Source of the DNA: Marinifilum flexuosum | GTDB taxonomy: Bacteria; Bacteroidota; Bacteroidia; Bacteroidales; Marinifilaceae | Assembly (NCBI RefSeq): GCF_003610555.1 | Contig: NZ_RAPQ01000010.1 | Span: forward strand, 124,001-188,000 | DNA length: 64,000 nt | Reading direction: 5' to 3' | Part shown: positions 10,111 through 19,255 of the stretch, piece by piece | Layout of the letters: each line of letters begins with the position of its first letter | Numbering within the stretch: position 1 is the stretch's first letter | Notes under the pieces: model-generated | Seen by the model: the letters and a program-made list of their open reading frames with translations, nothing else | Databases searched by the model: none | Told to the model about the DNA's origin: nothing | Position numbers and translations under genes: made by a program

Positions 10111-10222
10111 ATGTATATCAGGGGTATGATACGCTCGATACCTTTACCATGTCACTACCGATATCAAGGGTATGATACGGTCGTTATCCTGACCATGTTA
10201 CTACCGATATCAGAGGCCTGAC
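10111..10222. repeat. Tandem 46-bp repeat, about 2.4 copies
   Basis: The word ATATCA recurs at 10115, 10161 and 10207, exactly 46 bp apart. Full units share GGGTATGATACG, a TCG, and a CCATGT(C/T)ACT tail; the third copy decays after about 16 bp. It lies between the Gfo/Idh/MocA stop and the shared terminator. Function unknown. Confidence 0.75.
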
Positions 10223-10270
10223 ATTGCTGAAGACAGAAAAATGTTCAAGTTGTAAATCATGAATAACAAA

Positions 10271-10309
10271 AAACCCAAAGGTCAGATTGAACATCCTCAC
10301 TTTGGGTTT
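10271..10309. terminator. Bidirectional intrinsic terminator
   Basis: AAACCCAAAG (10271-10280) pairs with CTTTGGGTTT (10300-10309) around a 19-nt loop, with A-rich flanks on the left and TTTA on the right. It separates the convergent oxidoreductase and hexosaminidase genes. Confidence 0.75.
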
Positions 10310-10331
10310 AAAAATCATAATTTAAAACAAA

Positions 10332-11918
10332 CTATTCTTTCATCTCCGCTTGTTTCTCTTCGGCCCAAGGCACCAATTTCGATTGATAGTAATTGATCTC
10401 CTGAAACTCGAATCTTGTTTTTTGTTTTCCCAATCGAACTTTGTATTCATCCCAGGAATTGTTTTGATCAGGTGACCAACCCAATTCAGCATAGCCCAAT
10501 AAACGAGGGAAAGTTAGATATTCAATGTCATCCATTGTTTCGATGGTTTCGGCCCAAAGAGGAGCTTCTATACCGATAATATCCTCTTTATCGATTCCTT
10601 CCACATTTCCTTCTAAGGTCCAATTGTAAGCTTTATCCACCTCAAGATAGCCTGCCCAATGCAATCCTAGTGGCGAGATTGAGTCATACTGCATATCCAT
10701 ATACGCACGAGTTGCCGGCGACATTAGTATTTTAACGTCCTGTTCAACGGCTTTTAAAGCGTTTTTAGGCTTGGTTTGCCAGAACTGTGCAACAGCACTT
10801 TTATCAAGCTCAGCAGCGGCAATATCTGCCCAACCCATTACTTTTTTATTGTGAGCAAGTACAATCTTTTGCACTCTCTCGATAAACTTGATGTAATCTT
10901 TCTTCTTGGTTGCATGTGATTCATCACCTCCAATATGGATGTACTCACCAGGAGTTAAAGCAGCCAATTCACGAATTACATCATCAATAAATTTGTAAGT
11001 AATTTCTTTATTGGTTGCCAAAGTACTAAAACCAACACGTGTTCCGGTATATGCTTTGCGAGCCTTTCCGTCAGCATTTAGTTCTGCATACGAAGCCAAA
11101 GCAGCATTGGTATGTCCAGGCATGTCAATTTCAGGTACAATGGTAATAAATCGATCAGCTGCATACTGCACAATCTCTTTGTATTGCTCTTGCGTATAGA
11201 AACCACCTTCGCCTCCACCTACTTCTGTTTTTCCACCAATTTCGGTAAGCTTAGGCCATGATTTAATTTCCAATCTCCAGCCCTGATCATCTGTCAAATG
11301 CAGGTGTAAAACATTCATTTTATAAGCTGCCAGGTAATCGATGTATTGCTTCACTTCATCAACATCAAAAAAATGACGAACCACATCCAACATGGCACCA
11401 CGATATCCATATTGTGGATAATCTTCGATGTTTCCGCTTGCAATTAACCAAGGGCCTTCTTGTTTCTTTTTAGATTCAATTTTAGCAGGCAACAATTGAC
11501 GTATGGTCTGAATTCCTCTATACAATCCTTCTGCTTTATAGGCTTGTAAAGAAATTTTACGAGGATCAATTGTCAAATTGTATCCTTCTTTGCCTAACTT
11601 TTCAAATTTGTCATCAAGAATTAAGGATATGCCTCGGCTGCCCAGTGGCGTTTTTAATTCTTTAATTTTGGGTTGAAATCCTGTTGCAGGTGCAATCAGT
11701 TCCACCAAATGATTTGCAATTTTCTTAGCTTCCTCATTTCCTGTTTGGATATGAATTTGAGTATGCTTGTTCCACTCAAAAGAGCTTCCTGTTGCTTCCA
11801 ATTTTACAGGTTTCGGAATCAGATTTTCTTTCGCTAAATCCATTGGAACCGGCTCTTTACAAGATGTGAATACTAAAGCAATAAAAAGTACAAATAGTAA
11901 AGGTTTTAGTTTAGTCAT
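10332..11918 (-). CDS. GH20 beta-N-acetylhexosaminidase, lipoprotein
   Basis: 528-residue enzyme expected to remove terminal beta-linked GlcNAc or GalNAc from glycans. The N-terminus is a lipoprotein signal with lipobox FTSC (Cys about residue 20), so it is likely anchored in the outer membrane or periplasm. A GH20b N-terminal domain (about 30-150) precedes the TIM-barrel (from about 165, YRGAMLDVVRHF) with HLHLTDDQGWRLEI and the catalytic Asp-Glu pair D332-E333 in IHIGGDESH; WAGYLE and EAPLWAET motifs follow. It is the last gene of the amino-sugar cluster, 35 bp after the ROK kinase, and probably supplies the free HexNAc the other genes use. Confidence 0.93.
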   Translation of the reverse strand: MTKLKPLLFVLFIALVFTSCKEPVPMDLAKENLIPKPVKLEATGSSFEWNKHTQIHIQTGNEEAKKIANHLVELIAPATGFQPKIKELKTPLGSRGISLILDDKFEKLGKEGYNLTIDPRKISLQAYKAEGLYRGIQTIRQLLPAKIESKKKQEGPWLIASGNIEDYPQYGYRGAMLDVVRHFFDVDEVKQYIDYLAAYKMNVLHLHLTDDQGWRLEIKSWPKLTEIGGKTEVGGGEGGFYTQEQYKEIVQYAADRFITIVPEIDMPGHTNAALASYAELNADGKARKAYTGTRVGFSTLATNKEITYKFIDDVIRELAALTPGEYIHIGGDESHATKKKDYIKFIERVQKIVLAHNKKVMGWADIAAAELDKSAVAQFWQTKPKNALKAVEQDVKILMSPATRAYMDMQYDSISPLGLHWAGYLEVDKAYNWTLEGNVEGIDKEDIIGIEAPLWAETIETMDDIEYLTFPRLLGYAELGWSPDQNNSWDEYKVRLGKQKTRFEFQEINYYQSKLVPWAEEKQAEMKE

Positions 11919-11953
11919 CGTTGTGTATTTTGATTGTTTTTTGTTGATTCAAA

Positions 11954-12916
11954 TCATGATACGATCTTCTCATCGTTCCAAATTAAGGCTGCCGCTCCCA
12001 ATATTGCAGCATCATCGCCCAATTGAGAAGGCAACAACTTCACTTTGTCCTTGTATAGGAACAACATATTCTCATCCATAGCTTCTTTCACGGGATCGAA
12101 TAGCAAGTCACCTGCCTTAGCAAGTCCTCCAAACAAGAAAATAGCCTCTGGAGCTGTTACTGATGCCACATTGGCCAAAGCTTCCCCAAGCATTTTTCCA
12201 GTGTATTTAAATGTTTCCAATGCTACAGAATCACCCTCACTAGCCGCTTCAGCAACCATTTTTGCATTCAGGTTATTAAAAGGAATATCACGCAAGGTAC
12301 TTTCCCCTAAATGCTTTGCCAATAATTTGTATACAGATCTTTTTACACCTGTTGCTGATACGTAAGTTTCCAAACATCCTTTTCTACCACAAGCACAATC
12401 TCTACCTCCCGGGCGAACAATGATATGTCCTACTTCTCCAGCGAAACCTTCATATCCATATAGTAAATCGCCATTAACAACAATTCCACTACCCAATCCT
12501 GTTCCCAAAGTAATAACCATGAAATCAGACATATTTTTGGCGCCACCAAAAATTCTTTCTCCTAATGCAGCAGCATTGGCATCATTGGTAACTTTTACCG
12601 GAACATTTAATTTCTCATTTACCATTTTAGCAATTGGCAGTGTACCTTTCCACCTTAGGTTAGCAGCATTCTCGATTGTTCCGGTTCTATAACTACCATT
12701 CGGAGCCCCAATTCCAACACCAACAATACAAACTTCGGTTTCAACGTTCTCAAGCGAAGAGTTTATCTCCGCAATCAAATCCTCAATATAATCCTCAAAG
12801 TGCTCTTTTGTTTGGGTCGGAATATTTCCCTCAGCTATAGTATTCCCCTTAGAGTCAATGCATCCAAATACGGTATTTGTTCCACCAATGTCGATTCCAA
12901 TTGCTATTTCTGTCAT
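11954..12916 (-). CDS. ROK-family sugar kinase (glucokinase/N-acetylhexosamine kinase type)
   Basis: ATP-dependent sugar kinase of about 320 residues. The ATG at 12916 is preferred because the protein then begins MTEIAIGIDIGGTN, the phosphate-binding loop; an upstream in-frame ATG at 12952 adds 12 non-conserved residues. Visible motifs are the catalytic region TNDANAAALGE, the second phosphate loop LGTGLGSG, the sugar-binding GEVGHI and the ROK zinc site CACGRKGCLE. Downstream of a terminator (13191-13218) and upstream of the GH20 gene, it may form a two-gene unit with it. Glucose, GlcNAc or ManNAc could be the substrate; context favours an amino sugar or the glucose family, but sequence alone does not decide. 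Confidence 0.88.
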   Translation of the reverse strand: MTEIAIGIDIGGTNTVFGCIDSKGNTIAEGNIPTQTKEHFEDYIEDLIAEINSSLENVETEVCIVGVGIGAPNGSYRTGTIENAANLRWKGTLPIAKMVNEKLNVPVKVTNDANAAALGERIFGGAKNMSDFMVITLGTGLGSGIVVNGDLLYGYEGFAGEVGHIIVRPGGRDCACGRKGCLETYVSATGVKRSVYKLLAKHLGESTLRDIPFNNLNAKMVAEAASEGDSVALETFKYTGKMLGEALANVASVTAPEAIFLFGGLAKAGDLLFDPVKEAMDENMLFLYKDKVKLLPSQLGDDAAILGAAALIWNDEKIVS

Positions 12917-13190
12917 TGTATTATTAATATTTTCTTTCGACCAATAGGCCAATTAATTATTCCAGGCAAAGAACTCCAAAAGATGAAGGAATGTGAAAGT
13001 CTAACTACTCTGAAATTGTTTCATCCAAGAAATCCACTTAAAACCTGCTTCAATATTTTCGTCTGGTAAATTTGTGCAAAATCCACGATACAATCCAGTT
13101 TCGATTCAATTTTCTTTTACCCCAAAAACACCTTTCAATGATTAAGAACCTATTAACCTAAGCTCGATATTGGTTCCTAATAAAAAAAAT
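12917..13190. other. Spacer upstream of ROK kinase/GH20 unit
   Basis: Gene-free, AT-rich stretch. With the terminator beside it, it probably contains an internal promoter for the kinase and hexosaminidase. I see no clear operator. Confidence 0.4.
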
Positions 13191-13218
13191 GGACCGAAGG
13201 GCCTAAACCCTCCGATCC
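13191..13218 (-). terminator. Intrinsic terminator after the NagB/PIG-L gene
   Basis: On the minus strand GGATCGGAGGG pairs with CCCTTCGGTCC (11 pairs, two G-U) and is followed by ATTTTTTTTATT. It lies 20 bp beyond the stop of the gene ending at 13239. Confidence 0.8.
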
Positions 13219-13238
13219 TATGGTATTTGTGTGTGGTA

Positions 13239-15566
13239 CTAAAACGGATTTTCTTCTACAGCTTTTTCCAAATCTTTAGCCATTGTAACAAACTCCTCGG
13301 CGGTCATTTCTTTCATGTAAACCAATCCGTGAGTTGCTCTTACCAATGGATGATCATTTTCGTAGAAGAAGTTTTTACCCAACAAGAGTTGAATTTGCTT
13401 TAATTGCTGTACCCAAACTTTTTGAGTCAGCTCATTAAACTTGCCATCGTACTCATAACTTGGGAATGATGCATTTACCTGACTCATGTAACATTCGGTA
13501 AATGAATTCTCCAATACATCAAGAGAGTTTAAGGATACCGGCACAATATAATCTGCATCTGCCGGATGATACTTGAACCAAACATTTCTGTATCCAATAA
13601 TTCTTAATTTAGAAAGATCCTCTTCTTCTCCCCACTCCTTAACAGCTCCTGCAATTGCTTGCAATACTTTGTAGTGAGTATCAGGACCACTTCCTTCCGG
13701 ATCCATAGCCAAACTGATGGTAGTTGGCTTGTATTTTCTAAATTCTTCCAAAACCGGAAGCATATCTCTGTTCTTTTCAGGAAGTTCAGTAAAAATATCT
13801 CCCTTATAGAAACCTAAACGCAAGTGGTGAACATTGTTTACCGGAACCCCGAAGTGTCCCCATACCAATTCTTCTTCGAACTCACGAACCATACCCTTCA
13901 TTTTCTGAACCTCTGGTGAGTTCTTTCCACCATCGTAGGCACTTTCCAGCTCGCCAATTACACTTGCAATTACTTTATTTAAATGGAACTTATCCTGTAC
14001 TTTCCAAATTCCTACGATCGATCTGATCACACGGTGACACAAACCTCTACGTTTGCCATTCTCGTTACGCTCAGCAACTGAGTTCAAAAAGTGAGAAACG
14101 TCTTTGTCCCATTTCTTATCATATCCTACTTCAAAGAAGTCAGGATATTCCAACATTTGAACTTCATCATTTGAAATAAAGTTCTGACACTCTTTTAAAA
14201 CGCCAATGATAAATCCATTAGTAACTGCAGTAAAACCAGAAGTCAAAACCGAAAAGTGAATTTCGTTGCTAGCAGAACGTACCTGACGGTTAATGTAAGG
14301 CATAATACCTAATGCGATATCATCATGATGCGGACCTGTATGATAAACCACCTCATCATTATCAGCTTTCATTCCTTTTTCAAGCTTATTTTGGATTGCA
14401 TCGATAACCAACTGTACCGTATCCTCACTTAAATTAGGTATTTGACTGGTATATGGATCAGCTTTTAAATCTTCAAGCGTTAGGTGATGTCCATATTTAT
14501 TAAGTTTCTGACACAAATCAATTACTGCTTTCTCAGTTTTTGTTTGTGTCCACTCACCCTCTTTGTAGTATTGATTTACAGAATCGGTAAGCTTACATGC
14601 AGCTCCGGTTGTTAGGTAAAAACGACCATTTTTCTGACGTTGAAGTACAGAAGCAGGATAAACAGCATCAGGCTTACTTTCCAATGAACCTTTTACAATA
14701 TCTGCCTTAGCTTCACCAGCTGCAAAAATAATTGAAACAGCATCTTTATCGTGAGTAATTGTATCCAAACCAATGGTAATCACCAATCGGTTTCTCGATA
14801 CTTCAATTCCTCCCAAATCACCAGCAGCAACTGCTTGTGTTTCAAAGTTGGTTTTGGTTAATCGTGTAGTTGAATAGTGATCCGAACCACGCGTATTAAA
14901 TGCGATGTGACCATCAGGACCAATTCCTCCCAGGAAGAAACCAATTCCACCTTTTTCACGAATCTTCTGCTCGTATTGTGTACACCAATTGTCAATCATG
15001 AAGATTGAATCTTGCTGCATTTTCTCTACTTCACTTGTTGCTTCACGGTAACGAAGCGACAAATCGATATTGTAATCCGGGAATACCTCAAGGAATGATT
15101 TATTATCAACCAAAGGAATTTCCTCTGAATTAATTAACAAAGCATTCTCTTTCTTCAATCCAAATCCTTCAATGTAATATTTCATCACATAGTTGTAAAA
15201 ACTATTGTGCTGACGAGGATCAATCGGATAAAACTCATCGATTTGAACAAATTGTAATCCACTCAAATCAGGCTTAGCCATTTCGCCTAACCCGTATTGA
15301 GAACGAATTTCAATTCCTTTCTCATTGTCCCAGTTTTCCAACAAAAACTGCGTGTATTTGATAAAATATTCAGGAGTTTTACCCGTAGGTAAACTAATTA
15401 CTCCATTAGGGTTTTGCTCCGCCCATTCTAAAAAGCGCAGCGAGGTCATCAATCCTAATTTTGGGAAATTATCAACCGTAACATATGGAATTTGGGCTGT
15501 CATTTCCTGCATTCCTGATAATTCATAGAATGCTTGCTCTACTCTTGATTCAAATCTTTTTTCCAT
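13239..15566 (-). CDS. Glucosamine-6-phosphate deaminase-like protein fused to a PIG-L/LmbE deacetylase domain
   Basis: 775-residue two-domain protein. Residues about 1-350 resemble NagB (glucosamine-6-P to fructose-6-P plus ammonia), with SLPTGKTPE, VQIDEFYPI and GGIGPDGHIAFN motifs; this is far longer than the ~260 residues of E. coli NagB. From about residue 400 a PIG-L/LmbE zinc-deacetylase fold begins with PHHDD (412-416), a variant of the family HPDD motif, and continues with a metal-binding-type region around VPVNNVHHL. One polypeptide could thus deacetylate an N-acetyl sugar and deaminate the product, replacing a separate nagA, which I do not see here. The family fusion is known in Bacteroidota under deaminase-like names; the deacetylase role is inference. 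It is followed by a strong terminator. Confidence 0.85.
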   Translation of the reverse strand: MEKRFESRVEQAFYELSGMQEMTAQIPYVTVDNFPKLGLMTSLRFLEWAEQNPNGVISLPTGKTPEYFIKYTQFLLENWDNEKGIEIRSQYGLGEMAKPDLSGLQFVQIDEFYPIDPRQHNSFYNYVMKYYIEGFGLKKENALLINSEEIPLVDNKSFLEVFPDYNIDLSLRYREATSEVEKMQQDSIFMIDNWCTQYEQKIREKGGIGFFLGGIGPDGHIAFNTRGSDHYSTTRLTKTNFETQAVAAGDLGGIEVSRNRLVITIGLDTITHDKDAVSIIFAAGEAKADIVKGSLESKPDAVYPASVLQRQKNGRFYLTTGAACKLTDSVNQYYKEGEWTQTKTEKAVIDLCQKLNKYGHHLTLEDLKADPYTSQIPNLSEDTVQLVIDAIQNKLEKGMKADNDEVVYHTGPHHDDIALGIMPYINRQVRSASNEIHFSVLTSGFTAVTNGFIIGVLKECQNFISNDEVQMLEYPDFFEVGYDKKWDKDVSHFLNSVAERNENGKRRGLCHRVIRSIVGIWKVQDKFHLNKVIASVIGELESAYDGGKNSPEVQKMKGMVREFEEELVWGHFGVPVNNVHHLRLGFYKGDIFTELPEKNRDMLPVLEEFRKYKPTTISLAMDPEGSGPDTHYKVLQAIAGAVKEWGEEEDLSKLRIIGYRNVWFKYHPADADYIVPVSLNSLDVLENSFTECYMSQVNASFPSYEYDGKFNELTQKVWVQQLKQIQLLLGKNFFYENDHPLVRATHGLVYMKEMTAEEFVTMAKDLEKAVEENPF

Positions 15567-15657
15567 TTCTCTCTAATAAATCTTTTTCGGCTGAATCTCC
15601 ACCACACAAGGAGAAAACGGCTTGTTATCTATGAGTTAGCTTTTATTACACACAATT

Positions 15658-16761
15658 TTAGGCAGACAATTCCTGACAATACTGATTCACCACCTGGTTC
15701 ATCTCTTCAAACTGTTCTTCCATGCTTGTAAGCAACTTATACTGAGCATGAGTTCGAATTAGATTGTGTTCCGGCGATTTCACTTTGTAATAATTGTCTC
15801 CATCTATATAATCCATAAGGAATCTTAACACCTGTTCGTAAGTAATGTACTTGGCCGAGAAAGCAAGATATTCCAACTCTTTTTCCGTTAGGAACGAAAT
15901 TGTTTCTCCCAAATAACCTTTTGTATAAGCTGTGAAAATTTCCATATCCATGCTTACATTATCAAGGTTCTCATCATCCTCCAAACCAGTGTTTGTATAT
16001 GATCTCATTGCATCACCATAATCATTCAATACTGTACTATTCAAAACAGTATCCAAATCGATAACGCATAAATCATTTCCATCCTGATCGAAAAGAATGT
16101 TGTTGATTTTAGTATCGTTGTGAGTTACACGGGTAGGAATGGTTCCATTTTCAACCAACTCCCAAAACTTCAACATCTCCTCACGACGCGACTCAACCCA
16201 TTCAATTTCCTTCTGTAAATCTTTTTTTCTACCTACAGGATCATTCGCCAATACCTCATCCCATTGCTTAAAACGGAATCTGATATTGTGAAATCCTGGA
16301 AGAATATCAACCAAAGGCTCTTTCATATCGGCCAACATCGCCTGGAATTTTCCAATTCCTTTTCCACCTGCGAATGCCAATTCGGGACTATCAGCAGCTT
16401 CATAGGTAATATTGTCCTTAATGAACATGCATATCGTCCAATAATCATTATTCTCATCTGCAAAATAAGGAAGCCCTTCTTCAGTAACATTAATCGTCAT
16501 AGCTTCTCGACTAGTATCTCCTCCTGCAGCTTTAATTTTTGCTTTCAGATGAGCCGTTACTTTTTGAATATTCCCCATCATTCCGGGAACATCCTTAAAA
16601 ATGTTGGTATTCTTTCTTTGTAGTATATAATTTGGTGATTCTTCTCCCTCTGTAGTGATCAGAAAAGTATCATTAATAAATCCTTCACCTAATGGCTTAA
16701 TATCCTCGATCTTTCCTTCCAATACGAATTTCGAAGCAACATCAAACAATTTATCCTTCAT
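15658..16761 (-). CDS. NahK-like anomeric N-acetylhexosamine kinase (aminoglycoside-phosphotransferase fold)
   Basis: 367-residue member of the APH/choline-kinase fold, close in length and motifs to N-acetylhexosamine 1-kinase. Visible are the N-lobe PLGEGFINDTFLI, catalytic loop THNDTKINNILFD and metal-binding CVIDLDTV. NahK makes HexNAc-1-phosphate from HexNAc and ATP, the substrate of the sugar-1-P nucleotidyltransferase two genes upstream. Located 46 bp after the sugar permease and 91 bp before the NagB/PIG-L gene, in one direction. An alternative is a general phosphotransferase-family protein, but context favours the sugar kinase. Confidence 0.78.
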   Translation of the reverse strand: MKDKLFDVASKFVLEGKIEDIKPLGEGFINDTFLITTEGEESPNYILQRKNTNIFKDVPGMMGNIQKVTAHLKAKIKAAGGDTSREAMTINVTEEGLPYFADENNDYWTICMFIKDNITYEAADSPELAFAGGKGIGKFQAMLADMKEPLVDILPGFHNIRFRFKQWDEVLANDPVGRKKDLQKEIEWVESRREEMLKFWELVENGTIPTRVTHNDTKINNILFDQDGNDLCVIDLDTVLNSTVLNDYGDAMRSYTNTGLEDDENLDNVSMDMEIFTAYTKGYLGETISFLTEKELEYLAFSAKYITYEQVLRFLMDYIDGDNYYKVKSPEHNLIRTHAQYKLLTSMEEQFEEMNQVVNQYCQELSA

Positions 16762-16807
16762 AATTTATCTTTAAATGGCGTATCTTAATGCAACACCTAT
16801 TTTCAAT

Positions 16808-18031
16808 TTATTTCGTTCTTACCTTATGTCCTTTTATCCCGTAGTATAAAATGTATAGGAAACATGGCACACAAATCCAATATGCATTTTGTCCTCCTAC
16901 AGCATCTTTCACGAATCCATAAAGAGTAGGAATAATAGCACCACCAACAATTGCAATTACCATTAAAGATGATCCTGCCTTAGTAAACTTACCCAAGTCG
17001 GTCATAGCTAAAGGCCAAAGAGCAGGCCACATCAACGAACATCCCAAAGCCATAAATACAATGAAGAAAATAGACCATTCTGCTGGTACTAACACAACCA
17101 TTAGAGATCCAAACAAAGCAGCAATCGCACAAATTTTAAGTGCAGCAGCCTGACTAAGATATTTAGGAATAAAGATGATACCACAGATATAACCAATCAC
17201 CATTCCTACCGGAGCAATCCATGCATAATATTCAGGGTTTGCTAAACCTAAACTCTCTGCATAATCTACCAAGGTTCCAAGAGATACTGTTTCAACACCA
17301 ACATATAGGAACAAAGCAAATACTCCTAAAAGTAAGTGTGGAAATTGCCATACTGATGTTTTATTCGCAGCATATGGACATTCTTCAGCAGAATCTTCAT
17401 CTTCTCCAGCAGCTTTCACCTCAGGAAGTTTAGCTACCAAGGCCAATACACCCAATAAAATGAAAATCGCAATAATGATATAGAAAGGAACATTAATATC
17501 GGTAAGAGCAACATCCTTCACTTCTTTACCAATTACCAATGCCAGGAATAAAGGAGCAATAGGCCAAGCCAATTTATTGGCAACCCCCATATAACTCATT
17601 CTTTTTGCAGCACTTTCCATTGGGCCTAAAATGGTGATGTACGGATTTACAGATGCCTGCAAGAAAGTATTTCCCATTCCACTAATAAATGAAGCTACCA
17701 AAAACAATGGAAGACTTTCCATTTGTGCAGATGGAATAAACAAATAGAATCCCAGAGCAAACATCAGAAAGGACAATGCCATTGTTTTCTTATATCCGAT
17801 TTTCCCGATTACCAATGATGCTGGATAACCAAATATTAAGAATGCAGAAAAAGTTGCTGCAATAACCAAGTATGATTCTGCAGATGAGATTCCTAATGTT
17901 TTATTCAATAAAGGAACGATATAACTATTAATTCCTAAGGCAAAACCAATTGCAAAAAACATCACCCCAACCACAATCAGTGGGATCATGAATTTCTTTG
18001 TTCCAGAGTCTGTTGTTTGTGTACTCACCAT
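16808..18031 (-). CDS. MFS sugar transporter (FucP/NagP type)
   Basis: 407-residue inner-membrane permease with about 12 hydrophobic helices. The N-terminal half carries GINSYIVPLLN and GYPASLVIGKIGYKK, the family intracellular loop motif, and GNTFLQASVNPYITIL, typical of the FucP/GlcP/NagP branch of proton symporters. A hydrophilic central loop about 200-220 (KAAGEDEDSAEE) separates the halves. Placed between the nucleotidyltransferase and the HexNAc kinase, so it most likely imports the HexNAc released by GH20. The exact sugar is inferred. Confidence 0.88.
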   Translation of the reverse strand: MVSTQTTDSGTKKFMIPLIVVGVMFFAIGFALGINSYIVPLLNKTLGISSAESYLVIAATFSAFLIFGYPASLVIGKIGYKKTMALSFLMFALGFYLFIPSAQMESLPLFLVASFISGMGNTFLQASVNPYITILGPMESAAKRMSYMGVANKLAWPIAPLFLALVIGKEVKDVALTDINVPFYIIIAIFILLGVLALVAKLPEVKAAGEDEDSAEECPYAANKTSVWQFPHLLLGVFALFLYVGVETVSLGTLVDYAESLGLANPEYYAWIAPVGMVIGYICGIIFIPKYLSQAAALKICAIAALFGSLMVVLVPAEWSIFFIVFMALGCSLMWPALWPLAMTDLGKFTKAGSSLMVIAIVGGAIIPTLYGFVKDAVGGQNAYWICVPCFLYILYYGIKGHKVRTK

Positions 18032-18134
18032 AACAATAAATTTATTTTCAATTAATGATTTTCTATAATTTAACGCTTATGGTTTCTCTCCAACTAGTTA
18101 CATCTCACATCGCAGAAACCATGTACTTACAATA

Positions 18135-19034
18135 CTATTCCCAAAGTTTCGAAGGATAAACACCTTTCTCAATCAACTTATTAATTGCATTCTGTGCCTT
18201 TTCCTTGTCTTCTTTATAAGTCACTCCAAACCATTGAGCATTCGACTTCAATACTTTAATCTGAGTATCTCCTTCTTCAATAATTTCAGCTACAACCGAA
18301 GGAATAAAGAATTCAGACTTCAACTGATCACCTTTCTCTTGAAGGAAAGTTTTAAACTGACTATCTAAATGATCGAAAAGCTTAGGAGTAAATCCCCAGA
18401 AATTCATTGATACAGTTGCATCCTCAGGAAGTGGATACCATTTCTCATCTTCCAGGTAAGCAATATTTTCCGGTAGTTTCTCGATATGAGTTCTTTCTAC
18501 AACTGTTTCCAAATGATCGTTTTCATTGGTAGCACAAACTCCTCTTGATACCGAACCATTCTCAGAAATTGTATTCGCCAACTGATAACCAACCATGCAG
18601 TTTTCCTGATCACTAATTGAATTTCTCAAGTAATCGGCAATGGTTTGAAAAGCTTCCACTCCATAATAATCATCGGCATTGATTACAGCAAAAGGTTCTT
18701 TAATACAATCCCTTGCCATTAAAATAGCATGCCCGGTTCCCCATGGCTTTTCTCTTTCAGGATTATAGCTTGCTCCTTCCGGAACTTTGAATAATTCCTG
18801 ATTCACGTAATCCACATCAATCTTACCAGCTAGCTTTGCATTGAATAATTCCTTAAATTCTTTTTCGAAACTCTCGCGAATTACAAATACAATTTTTCCA
18901 AATCCTGCCTTTATTGCATCGTGAATAGAATAATCTATAATGGTCTCATTTGATGGTCCAATCGGATCCATCTGTTTCAATCCGCCATATCGACTTCCCA
19001 TTCCTGCTGCTAATACTAATAATGTTGGTTTCAT
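18135..19034 (-). CDS. Sugar-1-phosphate nucleotidyltransferase
   Basis: 299-residue nucleotidyltransferase with the N-terminal nucleotide-binding loop LAAGMGSRYGGLKQM, GHAILMARD and the metal-binding INADDYYG. The family joins a sugar-1-phosphate to UTP or another NTP. As first gene after the ROK repressor and in line with a NahK-like kinase, it likely turns HexNAc-1-P into UDP-HexNAc, giving a salvage route that avoids glucosamine-6-P. The Bacteroidota members are often annotated only as nucleotidyltransferase; specificity is not shown by sequence. Confidence 0.82.
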   Translation of the reverse strand: MKPTLLVLAAGMGSRYGGLKQMDPIGPSNETIIDYSIHDAIKAGFGKIVFVIRESFEKEFKELFNAKLAGKIDVDYVNQELFKVPEGASYNPEREKPWGTGHAILMARDCIKEPFAVINADDYYGVEAFQTIADYLRNSISDQENCMVGYQLANTISENGSVSRGVCATNENDHLETVVERTHIEKLPENIAYLEDEKWYPLPEDATVSMNFWGFTPKLFDHLDSQFKTFLQEKGDQLKSEFFIPSVVAEIIEEGDTQIKVLKSNAQWFGVTYKEDKEKAQNAINKLIEKGVYPSKLWE

Positions 19035-19176
19035 GAGTTTTTTCTTTTGTATCGATTATCACACAAAACTTCAAGTAATTTTAATTGGTAAGCTATCCGT
19101 ATAGCTACTATTAAAACTTACAAGTTCGTTCCATCTGTATTTTTTATATTTATCCTTAAGTCATTGATAAAAAGAA

Positions 19177-19245
19177 ATTGATTCCCGCAGAACACTACTA
19201 CTACAATTGAATATTAAACCAAAGTTTAACCATGCGGGAATCAAT
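19177..19245 (-). terminator. Large hairpin, likely terminator of the ROK regulator gene
   Basis: ATTGATTCCCGC (19177-19188) and GCGGGAATCAAT (19234-19245) are perfect 12-bp inverted repeats. The loop holds a second stem (TTAAAC/GTTTAA). On the minus strand the structure begins 11 nt after the regulator stop and is followed by TTCTTTTT. The large loop is unusual for a plain terminator. Confidence 0.6.
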
Positions 19246-19255
19246 AATTTCTCTA

